From: Verrucomicrobiota bacterium | Lineage (GTDB): Bacteria > Verrucomicrobiota > Verrucomicrobiia > Chthoniobacterales > UBA10450 | Length of the DNA: 40,483 nucleotides | Reading direction: 5' to 3' | Assembly (NCBI GenBank): GCA_003219695.1 | Contig: QHQA01000055.1 | Span: 1 to 40,483, forward strand | Shown here: in pieces, positions 1-8,487 of the stretch | How positions within the stretch are numbered: position 1 is the first letter of the stretch | How the letters are laid out: each line of letters opens with the position of its first letter | Notes under the pieces: generated by a model | Told to the model about the DNA's origin: nothing | The model's database searches: none | The model's input: only the letters and a program-made list of their open reading frames with translations | Program-made: the position numbers and the translations under genes

Positions 1-661
1 CTTCGATGCTCCCGCCGCCGCGCGTGACCACGATCAGATCGACCGGCGCAAACGCCTCGTTAGGCGTCGCGAGCTCGCGAATGGCGACGGCGATCTCCTG
101 CGCTGCGCCCGTTCCCTGCACGCGCACCGGGTTGATGAGAATTTGCAACCATGGCGCGCGGCGGCGCAGCACGTTCAGCATATCGCGAATGGCTGCGCCG
201 CTGGGCGATGTCACGATGCCGATGCGCTGCGGGAATTTCGGCAACGGCCGTTTGCGTTCCGGTGCGAATAATCCTTCTGCCTCGAGCTTGCGCTTGAGCG
301 CTTCGAACTTGGCCTGGAGCAGGCCGACTCCGCGCGGCTGAAGGATCTGTACGTTGAGCTGGTATTGTCCGCGCGTTTCATAAACCGTGACGGTGCCGTA
401 AACCTGCACCTGCGCTCCATCGGCTAGAGGCCGTCGCAACGGCGCCATGGTGTCGCGCCAAATCGCGCACTGAATCTGGGCGCGCTGGTCTTTGAGCGTG
501 AAATACTGGTGCCCGCTCGGATGCAGTCTGTAATTTGAAATTTCGCCCTGCACCCAGACAGCGGCGAACTTAGTTTCGAGCGTGCCGCGAATACTTCGCG
601 TCAGCTCGGAAACGGTGAGAACTTTCGACGTCTGCTGAAAGAAACCAAGCGTTTGTTCCAT
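1..661 (-). CDS. xseA: Exodeoxyribonuclease VII large subunit (C-terminal part lies outside the window)
   Basis: Read on the minus strand from ATG at 661, the frame stays open to base 1, giving about 220 residues of a protein that is normally 400-450. The N-terminal OB-fold is clear (VWVQGEISN near residue 35, then HQYFTLKD), followed by GVGLLQAKFEALKRKL, the PQRIGIVTSPSGAAIRD stretch and RGGGSIE, all typical of XseA. With XseB it degrades single-stranded DNA from either end during mismatch and recombinational repair. It lies 107 bp downstream of ruvB on the same strand, so the two repair genes may be co-transcribed. No xseB is visible; it could lie beyond the edge. Confidence 0.95.
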   Translation of the reverse strand, partial: MEQTLGFFQQTSKVLTVSELTRSIRGTLETKFAAVWVQGEISNYRLHPSGHQYFTLKDQRAQIQCAIWRDTMAPLRRPLADGAQVQVYGTVTVYETRGQYQLNVQILQPRGVGLLQAKFEALKRKLEAEGLFAPERKRPLPKFPQRIGIVTSPSGAAIRDMLNVLRRRAPWLQILINPVRVQGTGAAQEIAVAIRELATPNEAFAPVDLIVVTRGGGSIE

Positions 662-768
662 TGTTCGAGTCTAATTATAACCACAGGCACACGGAGGACA
701 CAGAGCTCGTTTTAACTAGCCGGGAATCTTTTTCTCGCCGTGGCCTTCGTGTTCTCTGTGGTGAAGAA

Positions 769-1767
769 TTACAAGAGCTCCGCTTGCGCGCCAGTGGGCG
801 GTTTGAGCCCCAGCTTGCGATAAGCGTTCGCAGTGGCGACGCGGCCTTGCGGCGTGCGTTTGATGTAGCCTTCCATGATCAGGTACGGCTCGTTGACTTC
901 CTCAATCGTGCCGGCTTCTTCACCAATGGCGACTGCGAGCGAATTTAGACCTACAGGTCCGCCACCGAACTTGTGGATCAGCGTTTCAATGATGCGCTTG
1001 TCCCATTGATCGAACCCGTCGCGATCGATCTCCAGCATGGCGAGCGCCCGATCGGCGAGTTCAGCGGTGATTTTACCTTCCGCTTTCACCTGCACGTAAT
1101 CACGCACCCAACGCAAAAGATTATTCGCTGTACGCGGCGTCCCGCGTGAGCGCGCGGCGATCTCGGCCGCTCCGGCCGGGTCAATCTCGACTCCAAGCAA
1201 GTGGGCGCTTCGCAAAATGATTTTCTGCATCTCTTCGGCGTTGTAGTAATCGAGGCGCGCCGTCATGCCAAAACGCGACCGCAGCGGCGCGCTCACCATT
1301 CCGGCCCGTGTCGTCGCGCCGATCAACGTGAACTTTGGCAAGTTCAGACGCAGACTGCGCGCCTGCGGTCCCTGGTCGATGATGATGTCGAGCCGGTAAT
1401 CTTCCATCGCCGGGTAGAGATATTCTTCGATGGCCGGTTGCAGCCGATGGATCTCGTCGATGAAAAGCGCGTCGCATTTTTCGAGACTGGTGAGAAGCCC
1501 TGCTAGCTCGCCTGCTTTCTCAATGACGGGGCCACTGGTGTTTTTGATGTTTACGCTCATCGCGTTCGCGATGATGTAGGCGAGCGTGGTTTTCCCGAGG
1601 CCCGACGGGCCACTCAACAGAATATGTTCGAGCACGTCGCCACGTTTTTTTGCAGCTTCCACCATCAGCTCCAGCCGTTCGCGCACTTTGACCTGGCCGT
1701 TGAACTCGCTGAAGGCCGGCGGCCGCAGCGAGATTTCAAAAGCGGCATCTGGCTCCGGCGGTTTCAT
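769..1767 (-). CDS. ruvB: Holliday junction branch migration ATPase RuvB
   Basis: RuvB is the hexameric AAA+ motor that drives branch migration of Holliday junctions with RuvA and RuvC. The 332-residue product has the usual family length. Visible motifs are Walker [10 protein letters not shown] (about residues 53-61), Walker [10 protein letters not shown], sensor-type IGATTRAG, the arginine-finger region PLRSRFG, and the C-terminal winged helix ending [18 protein letters not shown]. The frame extends upstream to 1842, but those extra residues translate a short-unit repeat (STLQRF), so ATG 1767 at [10 protein letters not shown] is chosen. It is followed by xseA and preceded by a switch-kinase-like gene on the same strand. 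RuvA and RuvC are not in the window. Confidence 0.97.
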   Translation of the reverse strand: MKPPEPDAAFEISLRPPAFSEFNGQVKVRERLELMVEAAKKRGDVLEHILLSGPSGLGKTTLAYIIANAMSVNIKNTSGPVIEKAGELAGLLTSLEKCDALFIDEIHRLQPAIEEYLYPAMEDYRLDIIIDQGPQARSLRLNLPKFTLIGATTRAGMVSAPLRSRFGMTARLDYYNAEEMQKIILRSAHLLGVEIDPAGAAEIAARSRGTPRTANNLLRWVRDYVQVKAEGKITAELADRALAMLEIDRDGFDQWDKRIIETLIHKFGGGPVGLNSLAVAIGEEAGTIEEVNEPYLIMEGYIKRTPQGRVATANAYRKLGLKPPTGAQAELL

Positions 1768-1770
1768 GAT

Positions 1771-1923
1771 CGTTAAAAGGTTAAAGCGTTGAAGCGTTGA
1801 AGCGGATAATGTAAAGGCAAATCTGTCAACCGCCGAGGTCAAAAGGAAAGAGAGACGTTGCTCGGTCCAGAGATGCTTGTGTTAACACTTTAACCGTTCA
1901 ACGCTTCAACACTTCAACGTTGT
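1771..1923. repeat. Inverted-arm repeat built of CGTTGAAG-like units, copy 1
   Basis: The left arm (1771-1805) and right arm (1881-1923) consist of degenerate 8-9 bp units. GTTGAAGCGTTGAA in the left arm is the exact reverse complement of TTCAACGCTTCAAC in the right arm. The pair brackets about 75 bp just upstream of ruvB. The right arm runs into the 3' end of the ATPase gene at 1898 and encodes its last residues and stop. The same kind of element recurs at 5109-5306 and 22924-23037. Confidence 0.75.
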
Positions 1924-2320
1924 CCAAATTTTTTGTGAGCACCAGCTCGGTCCCGCGGCGTTTGTGTATGTAATCGACTTCGTCAAAGGCATTGCGGATG
2001 AGAAATAAGCCGAGCCCGCCGGGTCTGATCATATCGTGCGACCGGCCCTTCATTTCGTGGAGCAAAACTTTTTCGCCGTAATCGCGCAACCGCATGCGGA
2101 CGCATTTGCGCAGTCCTTCCATCCGCAATGAAATGGGTTGGTCATCGCGCAAGCGGTATGCGTAACGGATCACATTCGTGCACGCTTCATCCACGCCGAG
2201 CACGATCAACAGGCGTTCCTTTTCGGAGAATGGGTAGCCGTTAAGAAAATCCCGCACGCAGTTGCGCAGCAAGGCAAGGTTCGCAGTGTCACTGCTGAAC
2301 TCCACTTTCCTTTTCTTCAT
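1898..2320 (-). CDS. RsbW/SpoIIAB-like ATP-binding protein (anti-sigma factor or serine kinase)
   Basis: The 140-residue protein is a stand-alone GHKL (HATPase_c_2) domain: N box DEACTNVIRYAY near residue 55, a G1-type DYG near 90, and a glycine lid RPGGLGLFLIRNAFDEVDY near 110-128. Proteins of this type bind a sigma factor and phosphorylate an antagonist (partner-switching), but no cognate anti-sigma antagonist or sigma gene is adjacent. ATG 2320 (MKKRKVEF) is chosen; the frame runs on to 2500 but that part is unlike any GHKL protein. The last six or so codons (NVEVLKR) and the stop are encoded by a CGTTGAAG-type intergenic repeat. Family call is firm, specific role unknown. Confidence 0.85.
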   Translation of the reverse strand: MKKRKVEFSSDTANLALLRNCVRDFLNGYPFSEKERLLIVLGVDEACTNVIRYAYRLRDDQPISLRMEGLRKCVRMRLRDYGEKVLLHEMKGRSHDMIRPGGLGLFLIRNAFDEVDYIHKRRGTELVLTKNLDNVEVLKR

Positions 2321-2516
2321 CGGCACCGCAAAAAGGTGAGCAGATTTCGGGCGCTCGTTCAAGTACGGGTGTTTTTTGGAGCGCGGCGATCCGGCAGCTG
2401 GCGGACCGCTTTCAGAAGCTCGCCACGGCGAGTCCGTCCTGTGGCGGACGCGGACATGCCCGCGCACTCCAAAAAGCCGATGGACATACGGTAAAACCAT
2501 TGTTCAATTTTGCAGC

Positions 2517-3209
2517 ATGTGGCGAGTGTGTGTTGCGCTTTTGGTTCTGGCTACGCCCGTTTGGGCGCAGAGCAACGCCACTGCGTACGAAGCGTTGCGC
2601 GTGGTGGGCAGAGACTTCGGCCACGGCGCGCTCAGTCGAATGATCTCGATTACCGGGAGGAAGGGCGATCCGCAGCCGGAGAAATGGAAGATTGTTTTGG
2701 AAGACCCGGGCGGCCGGGGCGTGCGGGAACTGCAGATTGCTGATGGAAAAATTGATTCCGATGAGAGGCCGGATCGGGACGTAGCGGGTTCCGCGGAGGG
2801 AGCGACGATCGACGTCTCGCGCTTGAATCTGGATTCCAGCGGCGCGTACGCTGTGGCGAGTCATACGGCAGAGGCGTCGCACACGAGTTTTGCGACGGCC
2901 GATTACGCGTTGCGCACAGACGAGCGAGGCGAACCGATCTGGATCGTTACGCTGCGAAATCGATCGTCGCGCCCGGTGGGCACGATTTATATCGGCGCGA
3001 CTGGGGGCACGGTGAAGAGAACTGAAGGGATGTTTGCTGGTGCGACGATGGAAGATGTAGAGAACGATTATGACACCGACGAGGAAAGCGGCCCTTTCAG
3101 CGGCGTCAAAAGGCAGATCAAGCACGCGTTTCATAGGACACAGGAGGAAGCGCGAGGCATGTTCCAGCGAGTGAGGCGCTCGTTTTCCGATTTCATCAAC
3201 CGGGAGTAG
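2517..3209 (+). CDS. Secreted protein of unknown function
   Basis: The 230-residue product begins with a clear Sec signal peptide (MWRVCVALLVLATPVWAQ, likely cleaved after Ala17), so it is exported to the periplasm or beyond. The mature part has no family I recognise; it holds a beta-rich middle (GEPIWIVTLRNRSSRPVGTIYIGATGG) and a charged C terminus (GVKRQIKHAFHRTQEEARGMFQRVRRSFSDFI) that looks helical and amphipathic. ATG 2517 is preferred over the longer frame from 2376 because only this start gives the signal peptide. It is followed after 9 bp by the DUF5996 gene, suggesting one transcript with that gene and the AraC regulator. Confidence 0.8.
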   Translation: MWRVCVALLVLATPVWAQSNATAYEALRVVGRDFGHGALSRMISITGRKGDPQPEKWKIVLEDPGGRGVRELQIADGKIDSDERPDRDVAGSAEGATIDVSRLNLDSSGAYAVASHTAEASHTSFATADYALRTDERGEPIWIVTLRNRSSRPVGTIYIGATGGTVKRTEGMFAGATMEDVENDYDTDEESGPFSGVKRQIKHAFHRTQEEARGMFQRVRRSFSDFINRE

Positions 3210-3218
3210 CAAAACCAA

Positions 3219-4166
3219 GTGAACGACGCGTCCAATCCGTGGCCGCCTCTGCCGTTTGCAGAGTGGCAAGACACCGCCATCACCCTGCACATGTGGACGC
3301 AGATTGTGGGCAAAATCCGCCTGACGCTGGCACCGTGGACGAACCACTCATGGCACGTCACGCTTTACGTGACTTCCCGCGGCCTGACGACTTCCCCGAT
3401 TCCTCATGGCACATCGACATTCGAAATTCGTTTCGATTTCATCGATCACGAATTACGCATCCTTAAAAGCGATGGTGCTGCACGAGTGTTGAAACTGCGC
3501 CCGCAGTCGGTGGCGAAATTTTATCGTGAAGTGATGAATGCGCTAGCCGAGATGGAATTGCCTGTGACCGTCAATATGACGCCTAACGAGATTGAGAATC
3601 CAATTCCATTTGATCAAGACGAAGAACATCATTCTTATGATCGCGAATACGCCAATCGGTTCTGGCGCGTCCTTGTGCAGAGCGATCGCGTGTTTAAGGA
3701 ATTTCGCTCGCGTTTTTGTGGCAAATGCAGCCCAGTGCATTTCTTTTGGGGCAGCTTCGACCTGGCGGTGACGCGTTTCTCCGGCCGTCCTGCGCCGCCG
3801 CATCCTGGCGGAATCCCGCATCTGCCGGACGCGATTACGCGCGAGGCGTACTCGCAGGAGGTGAGCAGCCTCGGTTTTTGGCCCGGCAACGCCGCAACGC
3901 CGACGCCGATTTTTTATTCGTATGCGTATCCGGAACCGCCCGGATTTTCGGAGTCGAAAATTCAGCCCGATGTAGCCTTCTATCATTCCAAGTTGCGCGA
4001 GTTCGTCCTGCCATACGATGCCATGCGCACCGCCGAAAAGCCCGATGACGTTCTGCTCGATTTTGCGCAGAGTGTTTACGACGCCGCTTCAAAGCTCGGG
4101 AAGTGGGACCGCGAGGCACTGCAGGAAATCAAACCTTCCTTGCATTTCACGCACCTGCGCCCGTAA
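3219..4166 (+). CDS. DUF5996 family protein
   Basis: The 315-residue product opens with WPPLPFAEWQDTAITLHMWTQIVGKIRL and PWTNHSWHVTLYVTSRGLTTSPIPHG, the hallmark opening of the DUF5996 family, and keeps later family stretches (PVHFFWGSFDLAVTRFSGR, EVSSLGFWPGN, FYSYAYPEP). The biochemical role of the family is not known to me; it looks cytosolic, with no signal or membrane segment. The start is GTG 3219, 9 bp after the upstream stop; no later ATG precedes the conserved region. It is followed 9 bp later by an AraC-type regulator, so the trio 2517-5114 is probably an operon. Confidence 0.85.
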   Translation: MNDASNPWPPLPFAEWQDTAITLHMWTQIVGKIRLTLAPWTNHSWHVTLYVTSRGLTTSPIPHGTSTFEIRFDFIDHELRILKSDGAARVLKLRPQSVAKFYREVMNALAEMELPVTVNMTPNEIENPIPFDQDEEHHSYDREYANRFWRVLVQSDRVFKEFRSRFCGKCSPVHFFWGSFDLAVTRFSGRPAPPHPGGIPHLPDAITREAYSQEVSSLGFWPGNAATPTPIFYSYAYPEPPGFSESKIQPDVAFYHSKLREFVLPYDAMRTAEKPDDVLLDFAQSVYDAASKLGKWDREALQEIKPSLHFTHLRP

Positions 4167-4175
4167 TTACCCGTG

Positions 4176-5114
4176 ATGAACCCCGGTTGCTCAGCGGAGC
4201 AGCAAGCCTGGCGCGAACTGAAAGACGGATGGCGCCCACTGTACGGCGACGTGGACAAGATCGGCGTCGCCATCGAGTGGCACGACTTTCGCACCGAAGA
4301 GGCGTTTAACTGGGGCCGCACTTTCCACCTGAACAGCCTGGAGTTTTGTTTGAATCTCGACGGGCACGGCGCAGTCGGCAGCGCTGGTGGCGCGTGCAGC
4401 GATTATTCGCCAGGCAATTGCGGCTACTATGCCATTGCCGACGAACCGCTGCCAGCGTCGCGCCGCGCACGCGATCATCATCAATTCGTGACGCTGGAAT
4501 TTTCGCGGGAGCATTTGCGAAAACAATTTGTGCGGACCGAAGCGGACCTCGAGCCGGAGATTCGCCGCAGTGTTTTTGGGGACAAAGAGGAGAACGTAGT
4601 CGCACCCGCGCGTCCGATGACGATGCAGCAACGCGCCGTGATAGCGAGTCTGGCGGAGCCTCCCGTTGCCAAAGCAGCGCAGATCCTTTGGTATCAAAGC
4701 AAGGCGCTGGAGCTCATGGCGCATTTTTTCTTCGCACCCAAGGACCCGGAATTTTTCTGTATGCGGCAGAAACGCCTGGCCCGCGAGCGGGTGGAACGGG
4801 TGAAGGAGATTCTGACACGCGACCCGGCCAACCCGCCGACACTCGAAATGCTGGGACAAGAGGTCGGGTGCAGTCCGTTTTACCTGAGCCGGATTTTTTC
4901 CCGCGAAGTCGGCCTGACCATTCCGCAATATCTGCGCAACCTGCGGATGGAGCGGGCGGCGGAACTATTGCGCACGGGGCGCTACAATGTCACTGAGGCA
5001 GCGACAGAAGTTGGATATTCGAGCCTGAGTCATTTCAGCAAAGCGTTTTGCGAGACCATCGGTTGCTGCCCGGTGCTTTATCCGGCAGCCAAGAACATTG
5101 TTCTTGATCGTTGA
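4176..5114 (+). CDS. AraC-family transcriptional regulator
   Basis: The 312-residue product has a diverged N-terminal sensing domain (HLNSLEFCLNLDGHGAVG, GNCGYYAIADEP) and a C-terminal AraC/XylS DNA-binding domain from about residue 205: VERVKEILTRDPANPPTLEMLGQEVGCSPFYLSRIF is the first helix-turn-helix, and GRYNVTEAATEVGYSSLSHFSKAFCETIG the second. The expected ligand is unknown. ATG 4176 is used; GTG 4173 lies directly before it in frame and cannot be excluded. It sits last in the run with the secreted protein and DUF5996, which it may regulate. The stop codon TGA is the first part of a CGTTGAAG-type repeat. Confidence 0.9.
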   Translation: MNPGCSAEQQAWRELKDGWRPLYGDVDKIGVAIEWHDFRTEEAFNWGRTFHLNSLEFCLNLDGHGAVGSAGGACSDYSPGNCGYYAIADEPLPASRRARDHHQFVTLEFSREHLRKQFVRTEADLEPEIRRSVFGDKEENVVAPARPMTMQQRAVIASLAEPPVAKAAQILWYQSKALELMAHFFFAPKDPEFFCMRQKRLARERVERVKEILTRDPANPPTLEMLGQEVGCSPFYLSRIFSREVGLTIPQYLRNLRMERAAELLRTGRYNVTEAATEVGYSSLSHFSKAFCETIGCCPVLYPAAKNIVLDR

Positions 5115-5306
5115 AGTGTTAAATCGTTGAAGCGTTGAAGCGCCAACGCTCTGTTTGTCATGTTGAGCGAAGCGAAACATCTCTGAATGCCATTTCAGCG
5201 CCGGGAGAAAGAATTGATTCAGAGATTCTTCGCTTCGCTCAGAATGACAATGATGCTTTGATGGATTTTTTGCTTTGCCGCTTTGCCGCTTCAACTCTTC
5301 AACGCT
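5109..5306. repeat. Inverted-arm CGTTGAAG repeat, copy 2, with a second element nested inside
   Basis: The left arm (5109-5143) and right arm (about 5270-5306) carry the same 8-9 bp units in opposite orientation, for example GCGTTGAAG against CTTCAACGC. The left arm contains the AraC stop codon and the right arm ends 10 bp before the purH start. Between the arms sits the TGAGCGAAGCGAA-type palindromic element at 5156-5249. No gene is seen in the 200 bp between the AraC gene and purH. Confidence 0.7.
5156..5249. repeat. Palindromic TGAGCGAAGCGAA element, copy 1
   Basis: Two 33-nt arms (5156-5188 and 5217-5249) face each other across a 28-nt spacer, starting TGTCAT and ending ATGACA. The core TGAGCGAAGCGAA pairs with TTCGCTTCGCTCA. 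Each arm also pairs with itself: the left arm as ATGTT/AACAT, the right arm as ATTCT/AGAAT. It resembles REP- or MITE-like intergenic elements. A sister copy is at 6863-6957, on the other side of purH. Confidence 0.8.
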
Positions 5307-5316
5307 GTAATGTGTG

Positions 5317-6849
5317 ATGAAAATCTCCCGCGCGCTCATCTCCGTTTCAGACAAAACCGGCGTCGCCGCGTTTGCCCGCGCGCTGGAGCGGCAGGGTGTG
5401 GACATCATTTCCACTGGCGGAACTGCGACCTTACTGAGGAAGGAAAAAATTCCCGTGCGCGAGATTTCGAGTTTCACCGCATTTCCGGAAGTACTCGATG
5501 GACGCGTGAAGACTTTGCATCCGCGCGTGCACGGCGGTCTTCTCTACAGGCGCGGTAACGCAAAACACGAGGCGGAAGCGCGCGAATGCGGCTTTGAGCC
5601 TATCGATCTGGTGGTGGTCAACCTGTATCCATTCGAAGCGACAATTGCCAAACCGGACGTGACGCTTGCGGAAGCAATTGAGAATATCGACATCGGTGGT
5701 CCCTCGATGATTCGCAGCGCGGCAAAAAATTACGAATCGGTGACGGTGGTGATTGACCCCGCAGATTACGACGTGGTGCTGGAAAACATGCGCGATAACA
5801 AGGGTGAGACGACGCTGAAATTGCGTGAGCGGTTCGCAATCAAAGCTTTTGCGAGAACCGCTGAATATGATCGCGCGATCAACAGCTTCCTGAATAAGGA
5901 ACAGGCAACCGACGCGTCGTTTTCACTTTCGCTTCCGCTGACAATGCGATTGCGCTACGGCGAAAACCCGCACCAGCACGCTGCGCTCTACGGCGATTTC
6001 GACAAATATTTTGAGAAACTTCAGGGCAAGGAACTTTCGTTCAATAACATTCTCGATATTAGCGCTGCGACCAATTTGATCGCGGAATTTGAAGCGCCGA
6101 CCGTCGCGATCCTGAAACATACAAATCCCTGCGGCGTCGGGTCCGATGCGGATCTTCGCAAAGCGTGGGACAAGGCGTTTGCCACGGACAAACAGGCGCC
6201 CTTCGGCGGAATTATCATTTGCAATCGTCCGTTGACCGAGCCGCTGGCGAAAGTGATCAGCGAAATTTTCAGCGAAGTGATCATTGCGCCGGATTTTGAG
6301 ATCGAGGCACGCGCCATTTTGCAAAAGAAAAAAAATCTCCGCTTGATTCGATTGTTGACGCCGGCAACGGAAGCACGACCGGCGACTGACCTGCGCTCGG
6401 TCTGCGGCGGTGTATTAGTTCAAGATGCAGACATTGCTGGTGAAGTGAAGTCCGGCAGCGGCCGGGTGGTTACGAAGAGGCGGCCGACGAAGACGGAACT
6501 GAACGCGATGTGGTTCGGGTGGCGCGTGGTCAAGCACGTGAAATCCAACGCCATCGTTTACGCGAAGTCGGACCGGACACTGGGCATTGGCGCCGGGCAG
6601 ATGTCGCGTATCGACTCATCGCGCATTGCAATCTGGAAGGCGAAAGAGGCCGGACTTTCGCTGAAAGGCAGCGCCGTCGCGAGCGACGCGTTTTTCCCGT
6701 TCCCCGATGGCTTGATGGCGGCGGTCGAGGCGGGGGCAACGTGCGCCATTCAGCCCGGCGGTTCAGTTCGCGACGAAGAAGTCATCGCTGCAGCTAACGA
6801 GCGCAACATGGCGATGATATTCACTGGCGTTCGGCATTTTCGGCACTGA
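5317..6849 (+). CDS. purH: Bifunctional AICAR transformylase / IMP cyclohydrolase
   Basis: PurH catalyses the last two steps of de novo IMP synthesis: formyl transfer from 10-formyl-THF to AICAR, then ring closure. The 510-residue length is normal. The N-terminal MGS-like cyclohydrolase domain shows [13 protein letters not shown] and [11 protein letters not shown]; the C-terminal transformylase domain shows [15 protein letters not shown], and the catalytic KHTNPCGVG (Lys-His pair). The C terminus [25 protein letters not shown] is canonical. ATG 5317 ([15 protein letters not shown]) is preferred over the in-frame GTG 5314. The gene stands alone between two copies of palindromic repeat elements; no purine-type regulatory RNA is evident upstream. 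Confidence 0.97.
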   Translation: MKISRALISVSDKTGVAAFARALERQGVDIISTGGTATLLRKEKIPVREISSFTAFPEVLDGRVKTLHPRVHGGLLYRRGNAKHEAEARECGFEPIDLVVVNLYPFEATIAKPDVTLAEAIENIDIGGPSMIRSAAKNYESVTVVIDPADYDVVLENMRDNKGETTLKLRERFAIKAFARTAEYDRAINSFLNKEQATDASFSLSLPLTMRLRYGENPHQHAALYGDFDKYFEKLQGKELSFNNILDISAATNLIAEFEAPTVAILKHTNPCGVGSDADLRKAWDKAFATDKQAPFGGIIICNRPLTEPLAKVISEIFSEVIIAPDFEIEARAILQKKKNLRLIRLLTPATEARPATDLRSVCGGVLVQDADIAGEVKSGSGRVVTKRRPTKTELNAMWFGWRVVKHVKSNAIVYAKSDRTLGIGAGQMSRIDSSRIAIWKAKEAGLSLKGSAVASDAFFPFPDGLMAAVEAGATCAIQPGGSVRDEEVIAAANERNMAMIFTGVRHFRH

Positions 6850-6862
6850 GGTGCATTCCTCT

Positions 6863-6957
6863 TGTCATTCTGAGCGGAGCGAAGAATCTCAGATCATTTC
6901 TTTTAATCTGCTCGCCAAAACAATATTCAGAGATGTTTCGCTTCGCTCAACATGACA
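6863..6957. repeat. Palindromic TGAGCGAAGCGAA element, copy 2
   Basis: Same architecture as the element at 5156-5249, but the two arm variants are swapped: the left arm has ATTCT/AGAAT and the right arm ATGTT/AACAT. The left arm starts 14 bp after the purH stop, so it could also act as the end structure of that transcript. The right arm overlaps the first codons of the downstream dehydrogenase reading frame. Confidence 0.8.
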
Positions 6958-8138
6958 AAGCTAGATCGGTCCAGTCGCCGCGCGTTTTGAACATCGAAGA
7001 TTTGCGGCGCGCGGCGAAGCGACGGCTTCCTCGCGTGGTGTTCGACTACATCGACGGTGGCGCTGAAGATGAATGGACGTTGCGCGCAAACCGCCGCGCG
7101 TTCGAGGCGGTCACACTGCGGCCGCGTTGTGCGGTCGCAACACCGGTGTGCGATCTGCGCACCACAGTGCTCGGCATTTCGCTTTCGATGCCGCTAATTC
7201 TTGCGCCTGTTGGGAGCTGCCGGCTCATGTATCCACGCGGCGAAGAAGCAGCGGCGCGCGCCGCTGGCGCGGCGGGTATTACTTATACACTCTCCACACT
7301 CTCGGGTTGTCGCCTCGAGGATGTTGCAGCCGCATCCGAAGGGCCGGTGTGGTATCAGCTCTACCTGGTCGGCGGTCGTGACTGTGCCCTGGCAGCGATT
7401 GAACGCGCGCGCAAGGCAGGCTTTTCGGCTCTGGTTGTCACAATCGACACGGCAGTAGCCGGCATGCGAGAACGAGACATTCGCAACGGCGCCAGAGAAC
7501 TCCTCAGCGGTAAACTCGCAGCGATGCTACCGTTTGTGAATCAGCTTCTCGCAAAGCCCCGCTGGTTGGCGGCTTTTCTCGCGGACGGCGGATTGATGAA
7601 GTTCGAGAACGTCATTATCCCAGGGAAAGGACCGATGTTTTACGCCGATGTGACCGCTGCGCTGGAGCAATCTGTTGTAACTTGGGACGATCTCACTTGG
7701 ATTCGCCAGGCATGGAACAGCCCGGTCGTGATAAAAGGCATCCACACAAGAGAGGACGCGCGCCGCGCAGTGGACATGGGAGTGAACGCGCTGGTCGTTT
7801 CCAATCACGGTGGCCGGCAGGTCGACAGCGTCGCGCCGACTCTCCAAATATTGCCCGAAGTCATGGCAGCCGTGGGTGATCGTGTCGAGGTCTTGATGGA
7901 TGGTGGTATTCGGCGCGGCAGCGATATTGCCAAAGCACTTTGCTTGGGAGCCCGAGCGGTCCTTGTCGGGCGCGCGTATGCCTATGGGCTTGGCGCCGCC
8001 GGCGGCGCGGGAGTTGCACGCGCGATTGAAATCTTGCGCTGCGATCTCGTGCGCACTCTCAAGTTGCTTGGCTGCGCGTCAGTGCCGGAGTTGGATCGGT
8101 CCTACGTCGATGTGCCAGGCGATTGGCTTGGAAAATGA
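6933..8138 (+). CDS. FMN-dependent alpha-hydroxy-acid dehydrogenase (lactate dehydrogenase / glycolate oxidase family)
   Basis: Members oxidise L-2-hydroxy acids to 2-oxo acids with FMN. Visible family features: RLPRVVFDYIDGGAEDEWTLRANRRAF near the N terminus, MPLILAPVGSCRLMYPRGEEAAARAA, PVVIKGIHTREDA (the FMN-contacting Lys), VSNHGGRQVDSVAPT with the catalytic His and the following Arg, and DGGIRRGSDIAKALCLGARAVLVGRAYAYGL. The substrate cannot be told; lactate, glycolate and mandelate enzymes look alike, and the radical-SAM-peptide oxidases of the MftD type are related. The start is uncertain: ATG 6933 lies inside a palindromic repeat and adds MFRFAQHDK, which is repeat-encoded; TTG 6987 directly before NIEDLRRAAKRR would remove it. 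Confidence 0.9.
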   Translation: MFRFAQHDKARSVQSPRVLNIEDLRRAAKRRLPRVVFDYIDGGAEDEWTLRANRRAFEAVTLRPRCAVATPVCDLRTTVLGISLSMPLILAPVGSCRLMYPRGEEAAARAAGAAGITYTLSTLSGCRLEDVAAASEGPVWYQLYLVGGRDCALAAIERARKAGFSALVVTIDTAVAGMRERDIRNGARELLSGKLAAMLPFVNQLLAKPRWLAAFLADGGLMKFENVIIPGKGPMFYADVTAALEQSVVTWDDLTWIRQAWNSPVVIKGIHTREDARRAVDMGVNALVVSNHGGRQVDSVAPTLQILPEVMAAVGDRVEVLMDGGIRRGSDIAKALCLGARAVLVGRAYAYGLGAAGGAGVARAIEILRCDLVRTLKLLGCASVPELDRSYVDVPGDWLGK

Positions 8139-8193
8139 CAAATGACGAATGACGGATGACGAAGGAATGACGAAAATCGAATGACGAATGAAA
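8136..8193. repeat. Tandem TGACGAA-unit repeat
   Basis: Directly after the dehydrogenase stop, degenerate units of the form AATGACGA are repeated several times (8136-8193). The same unit makes up the longer inverted-arm element at 32219-32366. No gene is seen between 8139 and 8231. Confidence 0.7.
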
Positions 8194-8231
8194 GCGAGCT
8201 CTCGCAGCGCGCTCGCCAATTCGAAATCATG

Positions 8232-8435
8232 TCAGGTCCCTTGATCTGACGACAGTCGCCAAAGCCAGACACAGAGAATGGCGGCGATGATCAGCGCGAT
8301 CCAGCTTACGCCCCTCGGAATGACGTGAGTCCCGACGATGACTTGGAGGTGATTGATGAGTCGCAGCAGATGGCCAATGGCAAAAATCGCGAAAATGATG
8401 CTCGCGACGCGTAATCCGGTTGTTGGTGAGTTCAT
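8232..8435 (-). CDS. Small two-helix membrane protein, function unknown
   Basis: A 67-residue product read from ATG 8435 (MNSPTTGLRVASIIFAI). It has two membrane segments, about residues 9-28 (VASIIFAIFAIGHLLRLINH) and 43-60 (VSWIALIIAAILCVWLW), and little else. The frame extends upstream to 8534 but that part overlaps the gene at 8488 and is not protein-like. It follows another membrane protein gene by 52 bp on the same strand. I do not recognise the family. Confidence 0.6.
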   Translation of the reverse strand: MNSPTTGLRVASIIFAIFAIGHLLRLINHLQVIVGTHVIPRGVSWIALIIAAILCVWLWRLSSDQGT

Positions 8436-8487
8436 GCGCGCGTTGTTGTGATTGCTCGTCAATTTGTCAGCAAAAAATGCGCAGTCT

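Noticed and set aside
1768..1842. Extended N terminus of RuvB
   Set aside because: It contains STLQRF, the translation of the CGTTGAAG repeat; ATG 1767 starts the conserved protein.
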